The notes under the pieces: generated by a model | The model's database searches: none | What the model was told of the DNA's origin: nothing | The model's input: the letters and a program-made list of their open reading frames with translations, nothing else | Part shown: positions 42,034-51,682 of the stretch, piece after piece | Position numbering within the stretch: position 1 is the stretch's first letter | Layout: each line of letters begins with the position of its first letter | Program-made: the position numbers and the translations under genes | From: Eurosta solidaginis | Lineage: Eukaryota > Arthropoda > Insecta > Diptera > Tephritidae | DNA: 64,000 nucleotides | Direction: 5' to 3' | Assembly: GCF_040869045.1 (NCBI RefSeq) | Contig: NC_090319.1 | Span: 343,150,302-343,214,301 of the forward strand

Positions 42034-42321
42034 ATGGCAGTAGTACATAGTAATGAAAATCTTTCACTGGTACCAGAAGGCTCAGAGGCCGAAGGTAATA
42101 TTTGTACCATCTGTCAACAAGACCTTAAATCAGATCAGGAAGTGCGTAAACCTTTATGTAACCATATATATCACACAGAGTGTATCAGAAGTTGGTTATC
42201 CACTTCACAAGAATGTCCATATTGTAGAAGAACTTGTAATTTTCGCGAATTGCAAAAGATTACGATCGGTAAAAGTAATAATCCGACATTTTCCAATCCG
42301 ACTCAAACTTCAAAAGGATGA
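42034..42321 (+). CDS. RING-H2 finger ORF of the retrotransposon, copy 1
   Basis: An ATG ORF of 95 codons. Cys24, Cys27, Cys42, His44, His47, Cys50, Cys61 and Cys64 give C-x2-C-x14-C-x-H-x2-H-x2-C-x10-C-x2-C, a complete RING-H2 finger. Ile26, Trp54 and Pro62, the residues that contact E2 enzymes in ubiquitin ligases, are all present (ICTIC, SWL and CPYC). In cells such fingers transfer ubiquitin; here the target is unknown. The ORF is in the same frame as gag, with only a TGA (42319-42321), about 27 open codons and a TAA (42403-42405) between. That suggests an ancestral RING-Gag fusion or a separate accessory protein. Copy 2 differs by Thr57 to Ile. Confidence 0.8.
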   Translation: MAVVHSNENLSLVPEGSEAEGNICTICQQDLKSDQEVRKPLCNHIYHTECIRSWLSTSQECPYCRRTCNFRELQKITIGKSNNPTFSNPTQTSKG

Positions 42322-42441
42322 GGCGGAGCGGTACCCAGATACAATTTTCGATACAATTCTAAGCGCCGACTATATAACGAGAGTAATAGTAATAACGTAT
42401 CATAACCAACTAATAACGATGATCAAAATCGCTCTTTACCT

Positions 42442-44637
42442 TTGATAAAAATTAATTCTGAAAATCGAAATAATCGTTTTCGAGTAAACGATAATACCCG
42501 GCAAAACGTTAATTCAAACTTAGCTGATAGTAGCCAAATATCTCAAATCGTCGATGCAGCTATTGAACGATTGAGATCCAGCTTAAATCTTCAGTCCAAT
42601 ACTCCGAATACAACCCAGTACCCGGATAATAACCAAATACGACAGGATCAGCAAGGTTTTCAGCCAGCTAACGTTCCATCCATTCGCCAGGATAAAATAA
42701 CTACCATCATACAAAACTGGCACGTAAAATTTGACGGCTCAGGTGACGGACTAACTTGCAACGAGTTTATATATCGCGTCCATGCGCTGACAGCGGAAAG
42801 TTTAAACAACAATTTTAATGCAGTTTGCAAAAATTTACATATTTTGCTTGCTGGCAAAGCCAAAACCTGGTATTGGCGGTATCACAAACAAGTACCGGCA
42901 ATCGACTGGAATTCTTTCTGTACTATGTTAAGGTATGAATTCAAAGATTACCGTTCCACATACGACCTACGTGAGGAAATAAGAAACAGAAAGCAACTTC
43001 CAAATGAAACTTTTGTAACTTTTTATGACTCAATAATGTCCATGATAGATCGACTCCCCATGCGAATGGAAGAGCACGAATTAGTAGAGTTGCTAACTAG
43101 GAATTTGCGTCCCGATATCCGACATGAGCTTCTATATGTTCCTGTACTTTCAGTAGCATATCTACGAAAGTTAGTACAGATGAGGGAAAATCTGTTAAAT
43201 GAAGCCACATGTCAACGAACACCCATACCCCGGACCAATCCGCCAACATATGCTCCGAGACGCAATGTTGCATCGTTAGAGGCAGGTGAAATGGAAGAAA
43301 TCAACTCTGATTTTGAGGAAGCACAAGTATCGGCAGTGGAGTTACCATCCGGTCACATCCGGCAACTAATCTGTTGGAACTGTGATGAAGAAGGTCACCC
43401 ATGGGATATGTGCACTAAGGCACGTAACATTTTTTGTTACGGATGTGGTGCTAAAAACCTATACAAACCCCAATGCGAAACTTGCATATCCAGGCCAAAA
43501 AACCCCTCGAAGAAGACGTTCGATCACAAGCGAACGTCCAGCAAACCCGAAAAATTAGAGAGAGACGGTGAAAAAATTCCAATTAATTCCGATAATTATT
43601 TAAGATTCGACCAAACGTTAGGTGTAGAAAACTCCCACAACCATAAAATTTTAAAACGAGATATCGATTCGAAAGAAGTGGATAAACTCATTTACCCACG
43701 CAAACCATTACATGAGCGTATACGTAACTATATTGAGGCAAGAAATAGAATATTCCAGGATCATCCTGAACCCAATAAATCTTCAATAAAAACCAAAAGA
43801 TCAACCTTTCGACTTAGGCGCTTTTGGAAAGCAATTAAATATAAGAAAAAGATGTTAATATCGTCCATTTTAAATGAAGAAGATGCTAGGTATTATGCAA
43901 AAGTGAAGCTTCTTGACCGCGAAATGTTCGGATTGCTAGATACTGGTGCGAATATCAGTTGTATAGGTTCTAGTTTAGCCAAAGAGGATTTGTTAAACTT
44001 ATCCGAGTTCCGAAAATTTAAATCTAATGTCAAGACAGCAGATGGGAAATCTCAAACAATAACTGGTTATCTTGATATAAATTTAGAATACAAGGCAAAA
44101 ATTAAAAGGATAAAGCTTTATATAATTCCATCTATAAGCCAAAACCTAATTTTAGGAATTGATTTTTGGAAATTGTTTGAATTGGCTCCAAGCATAATTA
44201 GTAGTATTTCTTCCAACGACAAATGTGAAAGTAGTTCAGATAGGGATAACCCACACATAAGTGAAAATTATAAATCTATTTTGTATCCGCTGACCGAGGG
44301 TCAACGTCAGCAGCTAGAAGCAGTTAAGTTACTTTTTCCTAATTTCGAAAAACAAGGACTCGGCAGGACAAGTCTCTTGCGACACGAGATTGACGTAGGA
44401 GAAGCAAAGGCAATAAAGCAACGCTTTTATCCAGTTTCCCCAGCAGTAGAGAAATTAATGTATCAAGAGGTAGATAGAATGCTGAAGTTAGGAGTTATTG
44501 GAAAGTCTCAAAGTCCTTGGAGCTCACCAATGCATATGGTTATAAAACCCAATAAAATTCGACTGTGTCTAGATGCAAGAAAAAGTAACAAAGAAAGATG
44601 CATACCCACTTCCGTAAATAGAGGGTATATTCTCTAG
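42442..44637 (+). CDS. gag-pol: Gag, protease and start of reverse transcriptase, copy 1
   Basis: A single frame of 731 codons. There is no ATG at its start: the frame is open from 42406 and the first listed codon, 42442, is TTG. About residues 1-85 are Asn/Gln-rich linker. Residues 90-270 are a Ty3/gypsy capsid (WHVKFDGSGDGLTCNEFIYR, AKTWYWRYH, LTRNLRPDIRHELL). Zinc knuckles follow at about 311: the first, CWNCDEEGHPWDMC, is canonical; the second, CYGCGAKNLYKPQC, has Leu in place of His. Protease has LLDTGANISCIG (about 497) and LILGIDFW. The reverse transcriptase start shows SPWSSPMHMVIKP and LCLDARK, then a frameshift and stop. Gag and pol share one frame, so no ribosomal frameshift is needed. 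Confidence 0.85.
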   Translation: MIKINSENRNNRFRVNDNTRQNVNSNLADSSQISQIVDAAIERLRSSLNLQSNTPNTTQYPDNNQIRQDQQGFQPANVPSIRQDKITTIIQNWHVKFDGSGDGLTCNEFIYRVHALTAESLNNNFNAVCKNLHILLAGKAKTWYWRYHKQVPAIDWNSFCTMLRYEFKDYRSTYDLREEIRNRKQLPNETFVTFYDSIMSMIDRLPMRMEEHELVELLTRNLRPDIRHELLYVPVLSVAYLRKLVQMRENLLNEATCQRTPIPRTNPPTYAPRRNVASLEAGEMEEINSDFEEAQVSAVELPSGHIRQLICWNCDEEGHPWDMCTKARNIFCYGCGAKNLYKPQCETCISRPKNPSKKTFDHKRTSSKPEKLERDGEKIPINSDNYLRFDQTLGVENSHNHKILKRDIDSKEVDKLIYPRKPLHERIRNYIEARNRIFQDHPEPNKSSIKTKRSTFRLRRFWKAIKYKKKMLISSILNEEDARYYAKVKLLDREMFGLLDTGANISCIGSSLAKEDLLNLSEFRKFKSNVKTADGKSQTITGYLDINLEYKAKIKRIKLYIIPSISQNLILGIDFWKLFELAPSIISSISSNDKCESSSDRDNPHISENYKSILYPLTEGQRQQLEAVKLLFPNFEKQGLGRTSLLRHEIDVGEAKAIKQRFYPVSPAVEKLMYQEVDRMLKLGVIGKSQSPWSSPMHMVIKPNKIRLCLDARKSNKERCIPTSVNRGYIL

Positions 44638-46410
44638 ATTGCCAGAAGCAAATATTATAACTAAAATCGATCTAAAGGATGCCTTTTGGCAGAGGAAGCC
44701 AAAGAAATTACAGCTTTTACTGTGCCTGGACGTCCTTTGTATCAATTTGTTGTGATGCCCTTCGGTTTATGTAACGCTGCGCAGACTATGTCTCGTTTAA
44801 TGGACGAAATCATTCCAGCTGACCTACGAACATGTGTATTTGGATATTTAGACGATCTTTGTATCGTATCAGACACCTTTGAATCCCTTTTATCTATTCT
44901 TGTTAGGATAGCTGAGCAGTTTAGAAAAGCGAATTTGACAATTAACATCAATAAGAGTCAATTTTGTGTAACAAAAGTAAAATATCTAGATTATGTTATC
45001 GGTAACGGTGGCATTGCGACAGACCCAGAGAAAATTGAGTCAATAAAGGACTGGCCAACACCGAAAAACATTAAACAAGTTAGAGGTTTTCTAGGTTTAG
45101 CGGGATGGTATAGAAGATTCATAGAAAACTTTTCGGACATAGCTTATCCAATAACTGAGGTTTTGTCTACCAAACGCAAGTTTGAGTGGACAAAAGCTGC
45201 CCAATCAGCCTTTGAGAAAATTAAAGAACGTTTAATGAATGCTTCGGTTTTACAGAACCCGGATTTTTCAAAAAAATTCTATGTTCATTGCGACGCCTGC
45301 GATTACGGGATAGGTGCGGTTTTAATACAGCTAGATAGTGAAGGAAACGAACGTCCAATAGCCTTTATGTCAAAGAAATTAAACTCTGCCCAAAGGAACT
45401 ATAGCGTTACGGAACGTGAGTGTTTGGCAGCAATAGAAGCAATAGAACGTTTTAGGTGTTACATAGAAATGCAAGAATTTGAAATTATTACAGACCACTC
45501 TAGTCTCGTGTGGCTTATGAGGCAACCAAAGTTAAGTGGCCGCTTGGAAAGATGGGCGCTTAAGCTGCAGAGCTATACATTTTCCGTTAGCCATAGAAAA
45601 GGAAAGGATAATATAGTTCCCGATGCACTGTCTAGGATGCATTGCGAAGAGCTGTACATACGCACAGAGCACTCAGATGGTACGACTGTCACCGAAGCAT
45701 GCGCCTGGAAACTGTGGATCCCTAGTGAACTTCGCAAAGATGTCATGTGGCGTGCTCACGACCATATTATTTCTTCTCACGGCGGGATTCATAAGACACT
45801 GGATCTTATACGCCGCAAGTTCTATTGGCCAGGATTAGTTCGAGATGTTAAAACCTACGTAAGTAATTGTGAAGTATGCAAATCGACCAAAGCTCCAAAT
45901 GTTGTGTTGCGACCACCAATGGGAAACCAAGTTAGTACGGATCGTCCTTTTCAAAGAATTTATGTAGACATTTTAGGACCTTATCCCCGTAGCAAAGCAG
46001 GTCATATCGGACTGTTAATAGTGCTGGATCACATGTCCAAATTCCACTGGCTGTGTCCTCTAAAAAAATTTACGTCTTCAATTATAATTGAATTCCTACA
46101 AAAACACATTTTTCATACATATGGAGTACCAGAAACTCTTGTCAGTGACAATGGGTCACAGTTCAAATCTAACGATTTTGAAGCATTTTCACGGAATATG
46201 GAGTTAAACATGTATATACAGCGCTTTATTCGCCACAAGCGAATGCTTCAGAACGTGTGAACCGTACGTTGATCGCTGCCATTAGAGCCTATATAAAGGA
46301 TGACCACAGGGAATGGGACACAAATTTAACTTTTATCAGTTGTGCGCTTCGGAACTCAATACATCAGTCCTTAAAAATGCTCACCATACCACGCGTTATA
46401 TGGACTCGAT
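44638..46410 (+). pseudogene. pol: RT, RNase H and integrase, copy 1 (frameshifted)
   Basis: The main frame is 44686-46260. Reverse transcriptase: MPFGLCNAAQTMSRLMD and the catalytic box GYLDDLCIVSD. RNase H: VHCDACDYGIGAVL, TERECLAAIEA, ITDHSSL and PDALSR. Integrase: an HHCC zinc domain (HDHIISSHGGIHK to CEVCKS) and the core with VDILGPYP and VSDNGSQF, giving two catalytic Asp; the third catalytic residue lies in another frame after a shift near 46195. Compared with copy 2, a 13-bp deletion at about 44690 removes the frame at the start of RT. The RT also carries the shared frameshift and stop around 44585-44600. Not functional as it stands. Confidence 0.85.
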
Positions 46411-46782
46411 ATGATCACTCATGGATCATCATATGAATTGTTACGCAAAGCGCATGCGCTAGATGAACCTTGCATACAACTAGCTAGAGACGATATATTA
46501 TCCCTTGGCCGTGCCAAGTTGAAGAAAAATTTAACAAATGCCTATCATTGTAATGAAAGACAATACAATCTACGAGCGAAACCTGTATCATTTAGAGTAG
46601 GACAAGAAGTATTCCGTCGTAATTTTGCACAAAGTAATTTCGAGACGAATTTCAATGCAAAATTAAGTAAAGCTTTTATAAAAGCGAGAGTTCGCGAGAA
46701 GCTGGGTAATTCCTACTACGTCTTAGAAGATTTGCAAGGGAAGATCGTGGGAACATTTCATGCCAAAGATATCAAAGTTTGA
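46411..46782 (+). CDS. Integrase C-terminal part, copy 1
   Basis: 123 codons that close the pol region: the HALDEPCIQLARDDI helix, the RAKPVSFRVGQEVFRRNF strand region typical of the end of Ty3/gypsy integrases, and REKLGNSYYVLEDLQGK to the stop at 46782. It is separated from the core by a frameshift and a stop. The element ends 55 bp later at the next LTR, so there is no room for an envelope gene. Confidence 0.7.
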   Translation: MITHGSSYELLRKAHALDEPCIQLARDDILSLGRAKLKKNLTNAYHCNERQYNLRAKPVSFRVGQEVFRRNFAQSNFETNFNAKLSKAFIKARVREKLGNSYYVLEDLQGKIVGTFHAKDIKV

Positions 46783-46837
46783 TCGCCCCTTTTCAGTCTA
46801 ATTTACCGGTTTAAAATAAATCGTGAATTATCCAGTT

Positions 46838-49800
46838 TGTAATGTGCGATTTCAGAATTTTCAAATATATAAGCAATTCATTTCCAGCGTATTAACGCAA
46901 AATCATCCTAGTTCCAAATTGTAATAGAGTAGAGTTTCGTTAAACTTCAATCTGATTTCCATATGACGGAAGTCATATGCTGATCAGAGGAAATGAAAGA
47001 AAATAGACAAGAATGATGTTTGGTTTTCGTTCCGGTGATCGACATTCCTTCTTTTGGATTTAATCTTCACCCGAGACGGACGTCAAAAACTCATCAACCT
47101 TTTTGGTAAGTTGGACATTTTTTTGATGTGTTAATTTTTATAATAAAAAAGTGTTTAGTAAATGCTAAATTAAATATTTTAGTAAGTAAAAATAAAAATT
47201 TAGATATGTTAAACCTTCCTTTAAAAAGGGTTGGTTGTACATATGAAAAGTATGCGAACATTTTTGTATGTACATACAACCTTATCTAAAGAAAAGTTCT
47301 TTCGAGGCAAAGCAAAGCTTATGCCGAAAGTATTTAATCAAAAACTTCATTAAATATCACTATTTCAAATTTTCGTAGATTTCGAATCTAAAGATTAAAA
47401 AAAAAACTCCTTTCAACCCTCTTTTAGAAAGGTATAACTTAGTATAGGTTTCATTTTACTTTTTAGTAATTCCAAAAAATATTTCTATTAAACTATAATA
47501 AAGAATTTTCTGAAATCATAGATTATTCATGTGTGAGACATACGTTTGGTGGGAGAGAAACCGCTTGGGTACAGTTTCCACTCTGCCACCACAAGCTAAA
47601 TAAATTGTTGCAGAAAAATACAAAGGAGAAGGCGAAAGCAGGGAGGAGATCGCCAAACCAACCAGTTTGAAATCATGCAGACGGAAGAATAGACACCTAT
47701 AAAAATTTAGTGCGGTTGTATAAAAAAAAAAAAAATAAGAATTTAAAAAATGTAATATTTCAAAAAAAAAAAAAAACCTATATATATGTAAAAGAAATTG
47801 TTGGGCAAGAAGTAGATATAAATAAAAAGGGAAAAAAGTGAGAATATTCACATAATAAGAAAGCCATAAGGCAAAGTAAAAATTAAGGAAAAATTTAGAA
47901 GTGTCTATGTAAAAAAAAAGGTGAACATATTTACATATAGACACAAGAAAGCTATAAAGAAAAAAAAATTTTTTACGGAAAATTGTAAAGTGAAAACCTG
48001 TAAAAAAGCAAAAAAGGGCTAAGACAAAGACCTGTGTAGGCCAAAGAAAAGAAAACACAGAGAATGAAGTGATTAAGAAAGAGTGAAATCAAAGCCGTTC
48101 AAAAAAAAAAAAAAAAAGAAAAAATATAAAAACTATTTTTAATTGCTATAAAATCATTAGAAATAATAAATTTTAGTGAATATGAAAAAAGAAAGCATAT
48201 ACTTTGGTTCCCTTTGAGTTGCAATCAAAACGATGTGAAATGAAATAAATGCAACTGAAATCAAGTAAAACAACGTTATTAGCTAAACTTCCAAAAAAGT
48301 AAATACGTAAATATAGCACAAAAACAAAAGTGTTTAAGCTTACAAAATAACGATAGAAGCACTACACAAAAAGTATATATGTACATGGCTACATAAAATT
48401 GTTCGAAAAGTTGCGTTTAAACAAGCAAAAAAAAAACAAATAAAAGGAACATTTTCATTTAGTGGCGTATGTAGAAAACATTAAATATATGCATAAGTAA
48501 TTCTAAAAGCTAGTTATACAAAATATGCAAAGTTGCTCATGAAAGTGTTGTTCATGAAAGTGAAATAATAAGCCTTTGGTTAGGTTAAAATTTGTAAAAG
48601 TGCGGAGTTGAGTTTATAAAGCTTAAACAACTTGCATAATAAAACAAAAAATATATGTATATATGCAAAAAATAAATAATTAAAATATTCTGGTCACCCT
48701 AATTCAGACATCGGCGTTTCATACATCTTAAGATGGTGAGCAACTCACACAGATAGCCTGCACTCTTTGTTTAGTGAATGGTTCAGTCTGCAATGAGCAA
48801 TTGGCGTGTCAACATCGAGTGTTGGTATCGCTAGTTGTGCAGCGAAAAATATATGCAAGTATTTACGTAAATACATTTTATTAATATGAATTAATTTAAC
48901 TAATTTAATACGAAAAAATGCAACAGAATCCAATAGAGAAACTGTAAATTTTATTTGAAAATAATACTAAAAATTCGGTAGATTTTCATCAAAATTCTTA
49001 ATTTTTTAGTGTATATGGGGTATTCCATCCCATGGAATACCCCATATATAGTTTTGTTGCCCATTTATTTCTAGTACAATCAGGTGTCAGTCTTAAATTT
49101 GTAAATATTAATAGTAATAGTAAAAAACGTATGTATTTATTAGGAAAATTATAGGGATCTATTTGCATATGCAAGTGGAATTTAAAGTAGTAAGTAAAAG
49201 ATAATAAAAAACATTTTAAGGACTACCTTTATAAAAATTTATCAAAAAGCAGGTCTTTTTGAAATTCCTATCAAGCAGCATCCTGTATCTGTAGATTTGA
49301 TCCGGGCATTGAATTTGCCCAAAGGCGTTGTTCAACATAAAATATTCGCTTGCCATTGTGCGCATCAATAACTTATTATTTATTGCGTGCTTAGCCGTTG
49401 CAGTTTAACAAGAGAATGATCAGTGAATTAATTGATTCGTGCGATCAAAGCGCTCTCACTAATACATCCACACAACATTTTTGCCGACACTTGCCCTAAT
49501 TGTTTCTCACGGTCATAACACACATACACGTACATTACTTCTTTTACAAGCTGAGCAACACGCATACATGGAAGCGCTTTCATCGTGGGCTGTTTCTCAA
49601 TTCACGTAAGTTAACATTGCTCAACTTATATAATTGGTATCACTACTCAGAGAGCACATAATGTTCAGTCAGAATATATGATGTTAAATAAATTGTATTA
49701 AAGAGTTTTGTGCAAACTCTTTGGTATGATGTTAAGTCGATGCGAACATTTTGTTGAATTGTGCTGATAATGTTTTATTAAGTATAAATGTTCGATGTTT

Positions 49801-50670
49801 TAATATCGAATGTTGTGTCAAAAACTAACATAATTGCTCTCTGGGAATTTGCACATATCAAACATATTACATTCAAATCACGTCAAACACCAATGTTGTT
49901 AAAGAAGGTTTACATCAATAGCGTATGTAAACTGACTTTCTAAGAATAGTTATAACAGTGGTGTTGCGTTGATTTTGAATAACATAAACACTTACATACA
50001 TATATAAATTGTGCACGTCCGACAACGTTGCAAGTTAAAACTTTTCATATATTTTATCTTATACATGCAATTTAAAATAGGGAACTTTAGTATCACAAAG
50101 GTAAATTTTTTCTGCGATAACATGGGTATAAAAATAAATTGTTTTTTGACAACTCTTCTCCAATCTTAAATAATAAAACATTGATAGCATACATAGGCGA
50201 ATAGGCTCTCATATTTCTATTTCGATATTGGATGAATTAGATACGTACTTGTGTATGTACACGAGATGTAATAGATATAATTTGGTACATATTTGCACTT
50301 TAAGCGGAATTTCTAATTAAATAAAAAAGCTAATATGTGAATGAATTGAAACAAAAAATGAGTGAGTAAATTTATTAATGGTGGCAACGAAGTGAAGTGG
50401 TAAGTGGTGTTTACATAGGGACATCTACAACGATTAGTGCTAAATTAGATGTCAAGGCAGGGAGGGATATAAGAAGCACGAGCGCCATGTCACCTGTGCA
50501 GCTCATAACTTGGAGAAGGAGGAGTTCCCCTTTTCATACCCCTTTTTCCCTTAGCAGCGTTTTGTTAGTTAGAGAGACAGTGCACACCAAATAAATTTTT
50601 TTGTGATAAATAAACAGGGACTCTGAAATAAAATGTAATGGGGTCTAGTGCTATGAGGAAAGGTCGCGAA
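46838..50670 (+). repeat. LTR 2 (middle), 3833 bp
   Basis: Nearly identical to LTR 3 over most of its length, including the 797-bp insertion and the extra 150-bp segment. At its right end (about 50501-50535: CAGCTCATAAC, GAGTTCCCCTTTTC) it matches LTR 1 instead. It thus looks like a recombinant of LTR 3 (left) and LTR 1 (right). Confidence 0.8.
48705..49501. mobile_element. 797-bp insertion in LTR 2 flanked by CCCTAATT
   Basis: Bounded by an 8-bp direct repeat (48697-48704 and 49494-49501, the second copy counted in the segment). LTR 1 has a single CCCTAATT at the same place. The ends are weakly inverted (CAGACATCGGC against CAAGTGTCGGC). The 8-bp duplication and CA start fit a hAT-like non-autonomous element, though a deletion in LTR 1 between short repeats cannot be excluded. 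It contains a hairpin at 49012-49048 and a piece of the 36142 foldback family. Confidence 0.55.
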
Positions 50671-50928
50671 ATATATATGTATACTTTGTACATGTTTGCA
50701 CATACATAATAATTTGCAACTTTAACATCTGCAACCATCATTTTGCTCCACAGTGCACCGGTTTCTTTTTAGTAATACGTTTTTCATTTTCCATCGTTCC
50801 TACATGCTCTTTCTCAAGTATCTTTATTTATATATATCCTTAATTTCACATAAATATCTTGTTTAGTTCAAACAATTTTTTTTGTGTATATTAGAAATAA
50901 GTTTTGAATCCTCGCAGGATTATCTACT
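50671..50928 (+). other. Leader region of internal copy 2
   Basis: Non-coding start of the internal region, the same as 41430-41687 in copy 1. I find no sequence starting with TGG directly at the LTR border that would serve as a clear primer-binding site. Confidence 0.4.
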
Positions 50929-51138
50929 ATGGGGCGTGTTCAAGACCCAGTAGAATCGACCGCCTGGCTCTTCTTAACTGTTTTCTTTTCTTGTATAATC
51001 ACCTTTAGTATACAATTCCAAAAAATCTATAAAGGAACATTGTACCAAGTAGAAGTGATTTTTGGAAATACTAAGTTATCGACTTTAGTTCATTATTTAG
51101 TCCAAAATCAACCCCTACTCAAAACAATGGACCACTGA
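50929..51138 (+). CDS. Small ORF with one membrane segment, copy 2
   Basis: Identical in protein sequence to 41688-41897. See that entry for the membrane segment and the doubt about its coding status. Confidence 0.3.
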   Translation: MGRVQDPVESTAWLFLTVFFSCIITFSIQFQKIYKGTLYQVEVIFGNTKLSTLVHYLVQNQPLLKTMDH

Positions 51139-51274
51139 AAAATATCTGTCAGCAATAGTCCAAGTAAACGCCAGCTAGAACTCCATCTCGTTCGATGTTC
51201 ACTTACCCATAACGAAGTTACCACCTTAAGAGTTATATTTTTTATTTTTGGAAATTTTTTGAAAACAAAGCACT

Positions 51275-51562
51275 ATGGCAGTAGTACATAGTAATGAAAA
51301 TCTTTCACTGGTACCAGAAGGCTCAGAGGCCGAAGGTAATATTTGTACCATCTGTCAACAAGACCTTAAATCAGATCAGGAAGTGCGTAAACCTTTATGT
51401 AACCATATATATCACACAGAGTGTATCAGAAGTTGGTTATCCATTTCACAAGAATGTCCATATTGTAGAAGAACTTGTAATTTTCGCGAATTGCAAAAGA
51501 TTACGATCGGTAAAAGTAATAATCCGACATTTTCCAATCCGACTCAAACTTCAAAAGGATGA
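51275..51562 (+). CDS. RING-H2 finger ORF of the retrotransposon, copy 2
   Basis: 95 codons with all eight zinc ligands and the E2-contact residues of copy 1. It differs by one residue (Ile57 for Thr57, in the SWL-to-CPYC loop), which should not disturb zinc binding. Again in frame with the following gag, with the same two stop codons between. Confidence 0.8.
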   Translation: MAVVHSNENLSLVPEGSEAEGNICTICQQDLKSDQEVRKPLCNHIYHTECIRSWLSISQECPYCRRTCNFRELQKITIGKSNNPTFSNPTQTSKG

Positions 51563-51682
51563 GGCGGAGCGGTACCCAGATACAATTTTCGATACAATTC
51601 TAAGCGCCGACTATATAACGAGAGTAATAGTAATAACGTATCATAACCAACTAATAACGATGATCAAAATCGCTCTTTACCT

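Noticed and set aside
46783..46837. Search for an env gene after pol
   Set aside because: Only 55 bp separate the pol stop from the LTR in both copies, so there is no envelope gene.
47516..48058. 180-codon minus-strand ORF rich in Phe, Leu and Tyr, looking like a multi-pass membrane protein
   Set aside because: It is the complement of the A-rich part of LTR 2. The frame is broken in the equivalent parts of LTR 1 and LTR 3 by poly(A) length differences, so it is a composition artefact.
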